From: Gilvirhabdus luticola
GTDB taxonomy: Bacteria; Bacteroidota; Bacteroidia; Flavobacteriales; Flavobacteriaceae
Strand: one strand, 5' to 3'
Length of the DNA: 64,000 bases
Assembly (NCBI RefSeq): GCF_032583975.1
Contig: NZ_JAWHTF010000002.1
Shown here: one piece after another, positions 8,334 through 16,815 of the stretch
Numbering within the stretch: the first letter of the stretch is position 1
Layout of the letters: each line of letters begins with the position of its first letter
Program-made: the position numbers and the translations under genes
The notes under the pieces: generated by a model
What the model saw: the letters and a program-made list of their open reading frames with translations, nothing else
What the model was told of the DNA's origin: nothing
Database searches by the model: none

Positions 8334-9018
8334 TTTGCCGTGAGTTAGTGACTATCCTGCCATCTTCCATCATAATTATATTATCTGTGCGATTAGCAAA
8401 ATCTTTATCATGTGTCACAACTAACAGTGAAAGGCCTTCTTCTAAACTTAGCCTTTTAAAAATATCGAAAACATTCTCAGAATTGTAGCTATCTAAATTG
8501 CCTGTTGGTTCATCTCCCATAATTAAAGTTGGGTTATTAATTAGAGCCCTAGCTATTGCTACACGCTGTTTTTCTCCTCCTGATATGCAAGAAGCCTGCT
8601 TTTTGGCCAAATGACCTATATTTAAGGTTCTTAACTTTTCGTAAGCGTCAAATTCAATTTCTTGAAGAGATTTTATCGCCAGTTTTTTTGCTGGAAGCAT
8701 CACATTTTCCAATACCGTAAAATCAGCTAATAAATAATGAAATTGAAATACAAATCCTATATATTTATTTCTTATATAGGATAAATAATCCCTACTTCGG
8801 TTTGTGATAAGTTTATCATTTAAAATAAGTTCACCTTCATAGTCGGTGTCCATTGTAGACAAAATGTATAACAAGGTGGACTTACCGCATCCTGATTTTC
8901 CCATAATTGAAGTAAATTCTCCTTCTTCTATTTTAAAACTAATATCCTTTAAAACATGAAAAAGAACAGGTTTTTTAAAATACTTGTTAATATTTTTTGC
9001 CTCTAATACTGTAATCAT
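8326..9018 (-). CDS. ABC transporter ATPase, LolD/MacB type
   Basis: 230 residues with Walker A GKSGCGKS, signature SGGEKQRVAIARAL and Walker B LIMGDEPTGNLD; the EPTGNLD form is diagnostic of the LolD/MacB/FtsE group. It powers the FtsX-type permease encoded 1 bp upstream. With the lipoprotein adaptor it forms a MacAB-like or Lol-like export machine. Its 3' end overlaps operator D. Confidence 0.9.
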   Translation of the reverse strand: MITVLEAKNINKYFKKPVLFHVLKDISFKIEEGEFTSIMGKSGCGKSTLLYILSTMDTDYEGELILNDKLITNRSRDYLSYIRNKYIGFVFQFHYLLADFTVLENVMLPAKKLAIKSLQEIEFDAYEKLRTLNIGHLAKKQASCISGGEKQRVAIARALINNPTLIMGDEPTGNLDSYNSENVFDIFKRLSLEEGLSLLVVTHDKDFANRTDNIIMMEDGRIVTNSRQMI

Positions 9019-9019
9019 C

Positions 9020-10282
9020 TTATTGGCCTCTAATAATTTTAATCGGATCTATTTTTCTAGCTCTTTTTGATGGCATATAACCAGCTAAAAAAGTGGATAG
9101 CATTGCAAAGGAAAACCCAATAATAAAAAATAATGGATTCATATTTATTGGATAAGTTTCAATTGTTGGCAAGGCTTCAGTTTTAAATGGAATAGTGTCT
9201 ATTAAACTAACTAATCCAAATCCAATAATTAATCCTATTATACCACCAACAAATCCAATAATCATCGCTTGGCTCATAAAAACAAACTGAACATCTCTGC
9301 CAGAAAATCCAATAGCCTTTAAAATGGCTATGTCATTCATCTTTTCATAGATAAGCATATTTAAAATGTTATAAATACCAAATCCTGCAACTATAAGCAG
9401 GGTAATAGAAACCGCATAGGTAATAAGATTTCTTATAGCCGTACCTGTTTCAAATTGTGCATTGGCCGTTTTAATGTCAACTGCTTCTAAATTAAATTGC
9501 CGCTGTATTGTTTTTGATAAAGGAATTGCATGTTCAATATCGTATAGTTTAACATTTATATCAGTTAAATAATTATTGGGTCGACCTAAAATACGCTGTA
9601 CGGTTTTAATATTTGCAAAACTTTGAATAGCATCTACATCTGAAATCCCACTTTGATAAAAGCCAACTATTTTTAATGGAAAAACATCACCCCCAATTGG
9701 ACTAACTTGGACCCGATCGCCAATTTTTAGTGACATTTTTTTTGCTATACCAATCCCTAGTAAAATCCCGTTATCAGTATTTTTTAACGCTTCAGCCGAA
9801 CCTTTAACAATATAATCTCCAATATTAAACAACCGTACCTCTTCAATTGGATTTATTCCGGTTAGATTACCACCCATTTCTATGGAACCAGCGATATAAA
9901 AAATTTGTGACTTTATTTGTGGAATAGCTCCTTTAACATGTTCGTTTGCATTTAAATAATGAATAATTGGAAGTGCATTATGAATATTTTTCTGACTTAA
10001 CTTCGGTTTAATGGAATGTACTATATTAAAGCTGTTCTTAACTTCATAATACATGTCAATCGGTTGTTCTTGAGAAGGTTCTATTTCATTATATATATGT
10101 ATGTGCGGTGTTTGATTTAAAATTAAGTTATCCAACATAGCATTCAACCCAGTCATGAAACACACCAAAGTTATATAGGAACCAATACCAAAAGTTACTC
10201 CTAATGCAGCAATTGAAGTTTGCTTTATTTTTGTCAATAAATGTGTTTTCCCAATACTCAATATAAGAGCCCAGTTAGTCAT
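9020..10282 (-). CDS. FtsX/MacB-type ABC transporter permease
   Basis: 420 residues: transmembrane helix near residues 20-45, a large periplasmic MacB-PCD domain (about 50-290), and a C-terminal block of three helices typical of FtsX (residues about 295-410, with YNILNMLIYEKMNDIAILKAIGF, the usual ILKAIG signature). It works with the adjacent ATPase and overlaps the adaptor gene by 8 bp. The single-polypeptide dimer and the linked HlyD-like adaptor favour a MacAB-like exporter over LolCE. Confidence 0.88.
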   Translation of the reverse strand: MTNWALILSIGKTHLLTKIKQTSIAALGVTFGIGSYITLVCFMTGLNAMLDNLILNQTPHIHIYNEIEPSQEQPIDMYYEVKNSFNIVHSIKPKLSQKNIHNALPIIHYLNANEHVKGAIPQIKSQIFYIAGSIEMGGNLTGINPIEEVRLFNIGDYIVKGSAEALKNTDNGILLGIGIAKKMSLKIGDRVQVSPIGGDVFPLKIVGFYQSGISDVDAIQSFANIKTVQRILGRPNNYLTDINVKLYDIEHAIPLSKTIQRQFNLEAVDIKTANAQFETGTAIRNLITYAVSITLLIVAGFGIYNILNMLIYEKMNDIAILKAIGFSGRDVQFVFMSQAMIIGFVGGIIGLIIGFGLVSLIDTIPFKTEALPTIETYPINMNPLFFIIGFSFAMLSTFLAGYMPSKRARKIDPIKIIRGQ

Positions 10283-11366
10283 TGCTCGGTTTATAAATAT
10301 AAGTGTCTCCTGTTAATCCAGATTGAACCTCAATATCCTTCATGTTTTGTATTCCCAAGGTAACGGTTACTAAACCTTCATTAGTTATCACTTTATTACC
10401 ATCTATCAGGTATGCCTTTGGAATAACTAATACGCTTTCTTTTTTTGATATAACAATATTTGCCTCACCCGAAAGCCCAGGATATAACACTTGGGGTGGC
10501 TTGATAAAAACTGCCTCAATTTTAAAAGTTTGGTTACGTTGATCTTTTTCAGGATAAATTTTTGACACCACTCCATTAAAGACCTCTCCATAATATGCAT
10601 CTAAATGAATTAAAACATTTTGGCCTACTTTTATTTTTACAATATCAACTTCATCCACCAACATTTCAACCAAAAAATCAGAAGCACTACCAATAGAAAC
10701 GAGAGGGTCCATACTACTTACAATTTCTCCAGGCTCTTTATAAAGAGCATATACCTTACCATTAATCTTGCTTTTTACAGTAAAATCTTTGGAACCAATT
10801 AATGCTGCCCTGTAATTGTTTTCCGATTGCTTGACCAGAGTTTGTAATTCGTTTTTTGTTCTCTGATAATTATTGTTAAGTGTAAGTAGATTATTTGAAG
10901 CCAGATCATAATTAAGTTTTTTGGTGTCATAATCTATTCTAGATCCTATATTTTGTTCCCAAAGCTTTTTTTGCCTGAAATAATTTAATGAGTCGTTTTT
11001 ATATTTAAGAATAGCAGTGTTAATTTGATCTTGAATTCCCATTAAAATGGTTGCTTTACCATTATAGTTTTCTCTTGCCAAATCTAGAGCAAGTTTAGCA
11101 GTTTGGGCATTGAGTTTAGATGTACTGTTTATAATTTGAACAAGTGGATCTCCTATTGAAACCGTATCACCTTCCTCAACCATATTAGCCTCCAATATAC
11201 CCGCTACTATAGCGTAAGCTTGATACATACTATCTGGCTGAATAGTTACCGATGAGTACACTGATTCGGTTAAAGATCTTGCAGTCGGAAGAATGCCATC
11301 CAGCCTATTAGAACATGATGTAATAAGTACAGTCAGTATTAATATTTTAAAAATCTTCATAATCAA
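10275..11366 (-). CDS. HlyD/MacA-like periplasmic adaptor lipoprotein
   Basis: 363 residues. N-terminal signal with lipobox (LITSC near residue 18) marks a lipoprotein; then a lipoyl-like half (GILEANMVEEGDTVSIGDPL), a helical hairpin rich in Asn/Leu (about 75-190), the second lipoyl half (INGKVYALYKEPGEIV) and a beta-barrel domain. It would bridge the FtsX-type permease to an outer-membrane channel; no TolC-like gene is nearby. Overlaps the M50 gene by 4 bp. Confidence 0.86.
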   Translation of the reverse strand: MIMKIFKILILTVLITSCSNRLDGILPTARSLTESVYSSVTIQPDSMYQAYAIVAGILEANMVEEGDTVSIGDPLVQIINSTSKLNAQTAKLALDLARENYNGKATILMGIQDQINTAILKYKNDSLNYFRQKKLWEQNIGSRIDYDTKKLNYDLASNNLLTLNNNYQRTKNELQTLVKQSENNYRAALIGSKDFTVKSKINGKVYALYKEPGEIVSSMDPLVSIGSASDFLVEMLVDEVDIVKIKVGQNVLIHLDAYYGEVFNGVVSKIYPEKDQRNQTFKIEAVFIKPPQVLYPGLSGEANIVISKKESVLVIPKAYLIDGNKVITNEGLVTVTLGIQNMKDIEVQSGLTGDTYIYKPSND

Positions 11367-12454
11367 TAGACTAACCTGGCTTGCAATAAAATATATTCAT
11401 TTAAGTTGGTTGCATCAATAACACCTAATAGTTTTTCGTCTTTTAAAACAGGTAAAAATGAATTTTTTTTAGAAAAAATAATAGTGTACACTTCGTTAAG
11501 ATTATCTGTGCTCTGTACCGTTTTAAAATTGGTTTCCATAACATCTTTTACTAAAACATTTTTGTTAGAATTATTAATAATGTTTTTATGATATAAAATA
11601 CCTTTGATTTTATGATCCTCAACTACAACGAAGTTGGTTTCTGTTCCTGAAATAATTTTGTTTACCACTAAATCTATAGAGTCTTCAGGTTTAAAAGTTG
11701 TCATGCTAATTATCATAGCCTCTTCGACGGTATGCCCTTTAAGTAATTCCAAATGATGCACTAATTGGTTTTCACCATAAGCACCTAAAAAAATAAAAAG
11801 TGCAATAAATATTAAAAAAGGATTATATAATAAGCCAACTAATAAAAAAATGACAGCAATAAATTGCCCAATACTTGAGGCAATTTGTGTTGCTTTTAAA
11901 CGATTTAGCTTCATTGCTAATAAAGCTCTTAAAATACGACCACCATCCATTGGGAAAGCTGGAATAATATTAAATATCACTAACCCAACATTAACTATGA
12001 ACAGATAAAATAGAAAATTCTGAAAGGTAAAACTACTTAAAACCTCAAATGTTTCAGTAAAATTTAGATGTAATAATTCCTGAATTGGTATTATTAAATA
12101 GAGTATAAGGGCGATTAATATATTAATTAAAGGTCCTGCAATAACTACAAAAAGCTCTTGTTTAGGAGATTCAGGAATTCTATCTAAACTTGCCATACCG
12201 CCAATTGGTAGTAAGGTGATTTTTTGAGTTTTAATACCAAAACGTTTTGCAGCTAAAGCATGTCCTAACTCATGCAATACCACGCAAAAAAAAACGGCTA
12301 ATACAAATAGTACATTAAACAAAATACTTTTTGCATTTCCACCACGTTTTAATTCATCAAAAATTATCCAAAGAATTAAAAATAAAAATGTCCAATGTAT
12401 CTTGAATTTAATACCTGAAGCACTACCAAGATTTAGGTTTGCCTTCATCTTCAA
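11363..12454 (-). CDS. Site-2 (M50) intramembrane metalloprotease with C-terminal CBS domains
   Basis: 363 residues. Zinc motif HELGH at 61-65, and the third-ligand region FPMDGGRILRALLA near residue 170, both intact; six or so membrane helices. The last ~120 residues form a CBS pair (KGHTVEEAMI..., VKDVMETNFKTV). CBS domains usually sense adenine nucleotides, suggesting energy-dependent proteolysis. It follows the WG-repeat gene by 8 bp and precedes the ABC exporter, all under site E. Confidence 0.9.
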   Translation of the reverse strand: MKMKANLNLGSASGIKFKIHWTFLFLILWIIFDELKRGGNAKSILFNVLFVLAVFFCVVLHELGHALAAKRFGIKTQKITLLPIGGMASLDRIPESPKQELFVVIAGPLINILIALILYLIIPIQELLHLNFTETFEVLSSFTFQNFLFYLFIVNVGLVIFNIIPAFPMDGGRILRALLAMKLNRLKATQIASSIGQFIAVIFLLVGLLYNPFLIFIALFIFLGAYGENQLVHHLELLKGHTVEEAMIISMTTFKPEDSIDLVVNKIISGTETNFVVVEDHKIKGILYHKNIINNSNKNVLVKDVMETNFKTVQSTDNLNEVYTIIFSKKNSFLPVLKDEKLLGVIDATNLNEYILLQARLVY

Positions 12455-12462
12455 ATAGATTA

Positions 12463-13065
12463 TTACTTAACAATTCTTTTAATTGTCCACTTGTCATTTT
12501 CACCGGCTAAAGACACCAGGTTTTCAGAAATAAATTTTGATGTAATTACAGGTGGTGTTCTTATGTATTTATCAGAAAGTGTGATATGGGTTGGTTGTGT
12601 CAAATAGTTTATTGTTTCACCATTTAAGTTGATAACAACTTCAATATAGCTATATGAAACTACGGGCTTTCCTAATAGATCGTTTCTTCCTAATTCTTCT
12701 TTTTCAAGCTTTACAGCAATTGCATATTCGTTATTAAAATTTGTGACGTTTAAAAATTCTGGTTTAATTACTATTTTACCTGTTGTATCTATAAAACCAA
12801 AATAGGTAATACCTTCTTTTTCTTTTACAATTTTGCATCGATCAGCATTGAAAACAGGGTAGTTATTGTTATCTAGTACTAAATCAAATCTAAAATCTAT
12901 TATTATATCACCTTTAGTATTTATAAAAGCCCATTGTTCTCCCTTTTTTACGGCAGCAATGTCATTGTGAAATGGAGAAATATAGTCTAGATTTTCTAGA
13001 GTTTGTGAAATACCATGGAATGGTATTATAGCGAAAATAAAAAATAAAAAAAATACTTTTTTCAT
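12463..13065 (-). CDS. Exported WG-repeat protein
   Basis: 200 residues from ATG 13065; another ATG nine bases upstream (13074) is also possible. Signal peptide at residues 1-20, then WG-type repeats (GEQWAFINTKGDIIIDFRFD; ITYFGFIDTTGKIVIKPEF). WG repeats are common in Bacteroidota surface or periplasmic proteins of unknown function. It is the first gene of the operon leading into the M50 protease and the ABC exporter. Confidence 0.75.
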   Translation of the reverse strand: MKKVFFLFFIFAIIPFHGISQTLENLDYISPFHNDIAAVKKGEQWAFINTKGDIIIDFRFDLVLDNNNYPVFNADRCKIVKEKEGITYFGFIDTTGKIVIKPEFLNVTNFNNEYAIAVKLEKEELGRNDLLGKPVVSYSYIEVVINLNGETINYLTQPTHITLSDKYIRTPPVITSKFISENLVSLAGENDKWTIKRIVK

Positions 13066-13090
13066 GACTATCATATTTAGATTTATTTGT

Positions 13091-13133
13091 CAAAAATAAA
13101 GCTGATAATACTGTAATAAAATGATATTCATCA
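13091..13133 (-). promoter_or_regulatory. FNR/CRP-like operator plus -7 box (site E)
   Basis: TGATGAATATCA on the minus strand (13133-13122), 23-bp gap, then TATTTTTG (13098-13091), a perfect TAnnTTTG. It reads toward the WG-repeat/M50/ABC exporter operon. Confidence 0.74.
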
Positions 13134-13146
13134 TGAATAATATATT

Positions 13147-13446
13147 TTAAGAATGATCTTTTATAATTGCAATAATATTATCTTTTGGTAGAACTCCAGA
13201 TTGCCTCCAAATTTGTTTTCCATTTTTAAAAAGCAACATGGTTGGTATACCACGAACTTGATATTTTGCAGCCAGTAATTCATTTTTATCGACATCTATT
13301 TTAATTATTTTTATTGCTTCCCCAAGCTCTTCTTTTACTTGTTCTAAAATAGGGGCCAACATTTTACATGGACCACACCAACTTGCAAAAAAGTCAACCA
13401 AAATAGGGGTCTCTGAATTTATTAATGCATTAAAACTACTTCTCAT
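13147..13446 (-). CDS. Thioredoxin
   Basis: 99 residues with the WCGPC active site at 23-27 and the cis-Pro motif GIPTMLLF, complete thioredoxin fold without a signal peptide, so cytoplasmic. It overlaps the DUF302 gene by 11 bp and ends the TerB-like/DUF302/thioredoxin operon transcribed from site F. An extra thioredoxin in a redox or low-oxygen regulon fits the context. Confidence 0.93.
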   Translation of the reverse strand: MRSSFNALINSETPILVDFFASWCGPCKMLAPILEQVKEELGEAIKIIKIDVDKNELLAAKYQVRGIPTMLLFKNGKQIWRQSGVLPKDNIIAIIKDHS

Positions 13447-13834
13447 TTTTAAGTTTTTTTATAACATTTTCAAGTTTTGAACTAACCTCATTTGCTATAT
13501 TTTCAAGTGCTTTATTTTTTATAGATTGCATAGATACTAAAGGATTTATTGAAGACACTTCAATAGTATTTGGTGCAATTTCTTGCACAATAATATTGCA
13601 TGGTAACAAAGTACCTATTTTGTTTTCTGCTTGTAAAGCCTTGTATGCAAAAGAGGGATTGCAAGCACCTAGTATTTTGTATTTTCTGAAATTAACATTT
13701 AATTTATTTTTTAAAATCTGTTGCAAGTCAATTTTATTTAAAACTCCAAAACCTTCATCTTTTAATAATGCAATAACCTTGGTTTCTATTGTTTTAAAAC
13801 TACCGTTAGTAACTGAAGTGAAATAATAATTCAT
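13436..13834 (-). CDS. DUF302 family protein
   Basis: 132 residues without signal peptide. The core KTIETKVIALLKDEGFGVL and the ILGACNPSFAYKALQAENKIG segment match DUF302, a small alpha/beta fold frequent beside stress and redox genes. Function unknown. Overlaps the TerB-like gene by 4 bp and the thioredoxin gene by 11 bp, so the three are translated together. Confidence 0.85.
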   Translation of the reverse strand: MNYYFTSVTNGSFKTIETKVIALLKDEGFGVLNKIDLQQILKNKLNVNFRKYKILGACNPSFAYKALQAENKIGTLLPCNIIVQEIAPNTIEVSSINPLVSMQSIKNKALENIANEVSSKLENVIKKLKNEK

Positions 13835-14238
13835 AATTGTCTTTGTTTTAAGTCCATATTAAGGTTTGCAAGCATAATTAATTCAGATTTATTCTGCTTG
13901 GCAAAAGCTGAAGCTATAGTCCCAGCTGTTTTTAATATTAAAGAATTCATCTCTTCTGTAAAAAAATAATAGTGTTCATTTTTGTATGCTATGAATTCAT
14001 CATAACATGTCTTGGCATCTAATTCTTTAGTAGTTAACCAATCAAAAACAATTTCTATCTGATAGGCAGAATCTGTGTTATACTTATCTTCAGTGTCGTC
14101 AACTGAAAGCCATTCTCTTTTTACTATTTCTTTTAAAGCACAAAACTCTTCATCTCGTACAACTTTGTCTGATGCCGCTATCGCATAAAAGAGTTTTGCA
14201 ATATTTTGATAAAAATTAATATTTAATCGTTTGTGCAT
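13831..14238 (-). CDS. TerB-like helical protein
   Basis: 135 residues, all helical. The N-terminal FYAIAASDKVVRDEEFCALKEIV resembles the first helices of TerB/DnaJ-associated acidic domains, which bind metals or sit next to membrane stress systems; the C-terminal part is not clearly conserved. First gene of the operon; its ATG is 53 bp from operator F. Confidence 0.65.
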   Translation of the reverse strand: MHKRLNINFYQNIAKLFYAIAASDKVVRDEEFCALKEIVKREWLSVDDTEDKYNTDSAYQIEIVFDWLTTKELDAKTCYDEFIAYKNEHYYFFTEEMNSLILKTAGTIASAFAKQNKSELIMLANLNMDLKQRQL

Positions 14239-14259
14239 CAGGGCTTTAATTTAATACTA

Positions 14260-14302
14260 CAAAAGTAAGGTATAGCTTTTTTATTAATAATGATATTAAT
14301 CA
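14260..14302 (-). promoter_or_regulatory. FNR/CRP-like operator plus -7 box (site F)
   Basis: Minus-strand TGATTAATATCA (14302-14291), 23-bp gap, TACTTTTG (14267-14260), perfect -7 box facing the TerB-like/DUF302/thioredoxin operon. The same palindrome lies 57 bp before the likely start (14359) of the divergent histidine kinase, but no -7 box at the standard distance faces that way; a TATTTTTA at 14321-14328 is 5 bp too close. The regulator may therefore activate one side and modulate its own kinase on the other. Confidence 0.72.
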
Positions 14303-14358
14303 GTATTGGACTTTTTTTCGTATTTTTAATATCCAATTTTATAACCCTAATCAGTCAA

Positions 14359-15603
14359 ATGTTTCGGCAAGATCAAGAAATCTTTAATCTTCTTTTAGGA
14401 ACAATATCAGAAGGCGTTATTGTTGTAGATGCACATCAAAATATTGTTGAAACAAATGATTCTACTGATCAAATGTTTGGATATCCCAAAGGCAAGCTCA
14501 TAAATCAACCACTCAATATATTAATTCCTCAAAACTATCATGATAAACATGGCAATTACTTTAAAGATTTTTTAAAAAACAAAAAGAAACGCTCTATGGG
14601 TCAAGGAAAGTGTCTTTATGGAACACGTAAAGATGGCACTGTTTTTCCTGTTGAGGTAGGTATAAATCCGTTTAAAATTTACGATAAAACTTTTGTAATG
14701 GCTTTGATTGTTGATATTTCTACCCGTAAAGCATATGAGGAAAAGATTGTTGAGCTAAATACAAATTTAGAAAAAAAGGTTAAAAAACGAACTGAACAAT
14801 TAGAACAAGCTATAAAAGAACTTAAACTTGTAAATATTGAATTATCCGTCGAAAATAAAAAAAGAATTGAGGCAGAAGAAGAGGTGAAAAGTGCATTGAT
14901 AAAAGAACGTGAACTAAACGAACTTAAAACTAAATTTTTATCAATGGTTTCTCATGAATTTAAAACACCTTTAAGTGGTGTTTTAACATCTGCAATGTTA
15001 TTAAGTAAATATAAATTATCTGAACAACAAGAAAATCGCGACAAGCATATAAAGACTATAACAGATAAAGTACACTATTTAAACAATATTCTAAACGATT
15101 TCCTATCAGTTGAAAAATTAGAAAAAGGGCAAGTAAAATACACGCCAACAACTTTTAAGTTAAGTAAGGTTGTTAATGAGGTGGTCTATAGTGCAAATAT
15201 GCTTTTAAAAGAAGGTCAAAAAATTAATTACCCAAACAATATAGATGAATTATCGTTATATCAAGATGATAAAATCATAGAATTAACTTTAACTAATTTG
15301 GTGCAAAATGCTATAAAATATTCGCCAGAAAATACACAAATAGATATTATTATAACCCAAAATAATCACTCAACCATATTTAAGATAAAAGATAACGGAA
15401 TTGGAATTCCAGATAAAGATCAAAAAAATATTTTTAACCGTTATTTTAGGGCAGAAAATGTTTTGTTAACTCAAGGTACAGGTATAGGTTTAAATATTGT
15501 TAAAGATCATTTAAAAAATATAAATGGCACTATTTCTTTTGTAAGTAAAGAAGGAAAAGGGACAACTTTTACTGTGGCCATACCAAATACATTTAAGCAA
15601 TGA
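14359..15603 (+). CDS. PAS-domain sensor histidine kinase (FixL-like PAS)
   Basis: Start set at ATG 14359 (414 residues). The longer frame from 14290 adds 23 hydrophobic residues, but its ATG overlaps operator F. Layout: PAS (about residues 8-122), long coiled coil (127-190), HisKA with SHEFKTP (phosphoacceptor near 199), HATPase with N box (near 317), DNGIGI and GTGIG. All catalytic boxes are intact. The PAS segment has YHDKHGNY, where the histidine aligns with the FixL heme ligand, then MGQGK in place of FixL's arginine-containing GIGR. Heme binding is therefore possible but unproven. Soluble kinase, 4-bp overlap with the response regulator. Confidence 0.88.
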   Translation: MFRQDQEIFNLLLGTISEGVIVVDAHQNIVETNDSTDQMFGYPKGKLINQPLNILIPQNYHDKHGNYFKDFLKNKKKRSMGQGKCLYGTRKDGTVFPVEVGINPFKIYDKTFVMALIVDISTRKAYEEKIVELNTNLEKKVKKRTEQLEQAIKELKLVNIELSVENKKRIEAEEEVKSALIKERELNELKTKFLSMVSHEFKTPLSGVLTSAMLLSKYKLSEQQENRDKHIKTITDKVHYLNNILNDFLSVEKLEKGQVKYTPTTFKLSKVVNEVVYSANMLLKEGQKINYPNNIDELSLYQDDKIIELTLTNLVQNAIKYSPENTQIDIIITQNNHSTIFKIKDNGIGIPDKDQKNIFNRYFRAENVLLTQGTGIGLNIVKDHLKNINGTISFVSKEGKGTTFTVAIPNTFKQ

Positions 15604-16643
15604 AAAAAGTTCTATTAATAGAAGACGATACGGCTTTAAGAGAAAACATTGCTGAACTATTAGAGCTTTTTAACTATAATGTTATTACTGCTTCAAATGG
15701 TAAGATTGGTGTTAGTTTGGCTATTAAACATTTACCAGATATTATAGTCTGTGATATTATGATGCCAGAATTAGACGGTTATAGTGTACTTGAAGCACTT
15801 TCAAAAAACGAAAATACGAGATTTATTCCTCTTATATTTCTATCAGCCAAAACCGAACGACACGATATTAGAAAAGGAATGGATTTAGGGGCAGATGATT
15901 ATATCACAAAGCCCTTTGAAGAAGACGAACTTATTAGCGCTATAGAAAGCCGATTAGCAAAAGCTGCAATTTTAAAAGACGAGATAAATAAATCGATAGA
16001 TGCAACAAATGAAGAAGAATTAAAATCTCTTAAAGATTTAAAAGGTTTTTTTAATGATAATGGTGAATTATTTGAGTTTAAAGAAGGTGAGCTTATATAT
16101 AGTGAAGGTAGTAATTCTAACTACATCTATTTAATAAAAAAAGGGGTTGTAAAATGCTATAAGTTTGATGAACAAGGTAAAGAGCTAATTACGGCATTAT
16201 ATAAAGAGGATGAACTATTTGGCTACACTTCTTTTACTCAAAACATTCCTTATATAGAAACTGCAACTGCTGTAAAAAAAACTACATTGCTGGGTATTTC
16301 AAAAATGGAGTTAAAGACACTACTTGATAATAACCATCAGTTAACTTTAGAACTTATTGAACTACTAGAAGAAAACCTCTCTGGAGTAAAAGAACAGTTA
16401 TTACAAATGGCATATAGTTCGGTAAATAAAAAAACAGCAGGAACTATTATAAAATTTGCCAAGAAACTAAACAAGAAGCCTGAAGACCCTATAAAAATTT
16501 CTAGATCCGATTTGGCTAGTGTAGCAGGTATCGCTACAGAAACTCTAATTAGAACCATGTCAAATTTTAAAAAGGAAGGTCTTATTGAAATGGAAGGCAG
16601 AAATATTAAAATTTTAAATCTTCAAAAACTACAAGAGATTTAA
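15600..16643 (+). CDS. Response regulator fused to a CRP/FNR-type cAMP-binding-like and HTH domain
   Basis: 347 residues. Receiver at 1-120 with acidic pair near 9-10, phospho-Asp D52, S82 and K104; a CNMP-like beta barrel (about 150-260); and a Crp-type winged helix (about 280-340). The recognition helix reads TETLIR, keeping the Glu (E314) and Arg (R318) that contact the TGAT core in FNR/CRP proteins, with Ile where FNR has Ser. There is no four-cysteine iron-sulfur motif, so it should sense through the kinase rather than directly. It is the natural candidate to bind the TGAT-N4-ATCA sites of the island. Confidence 0.9.
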   Translation: MKKVLLIEDDTALRENIAELLELFNYNVITASNGKIGVSLAIKHLPDIIVCDIMMPELDGYSVLEALSKNENTRFIPLIFLSAKTERHDIRKGMDLGADDYITKPFEEDELISAIESRLAKAAILKDEINKSIDATNEEELKSLKDLKGFFNDNGELFEFKEGELIYSEGSNSNYIYLIKKGVVKCYKFDEQGKELITALYKEDELFGYTSFTQNIPYIETATAVKKTTLLGISKMELKTLLDNNHQLTLELIELLEENLSGVKEQLLQMAYSSVNKKTAGTIIKFAKKLNKKPEDPIKISRSDLASVAGIATETLIRTMSNFKKEGLIEMEGRNIKILNLQKLQEI

Positions 16644-16668
16644 TAATTTTTTTATTAAAAATCAAATA

Positions 16669-16711
16669 TGACCAATATCATGTTATATAGTAGGTCTTCT
16701 TTTTAGTTTTG
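16669..16711 (+). promoter_or_regulatory. FNR/CRP-like operator plus -7 box (site G)
   Basis: TGACCAATATCA (16669-16680; one mismatch in the left half), 23-bp gap, TAGTTTTG (16704-16711, perfect). Reads toward the first universal stress gene, leaving an untranslated leader of about 100 nt, the longest of the set apart from the RNA unit at site H. Confidence 0.68.
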
Positions 16712-16815
16712 CTTTATAAATAGGATTAATTAAATCAATACATTAATCAATTTTTTTTAGAATTAGAATAATTTGAGATTATATCCGTCCGTTTTGTTGA
16801 AGCAATTTTTGACAG

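Noticed and set aside
15600..16643. Iron-sulfur FNR
   Set aside because: Only two scattered cysteines are present, so no [4Fe-4S] site; it is a receiver-CRP fusion.
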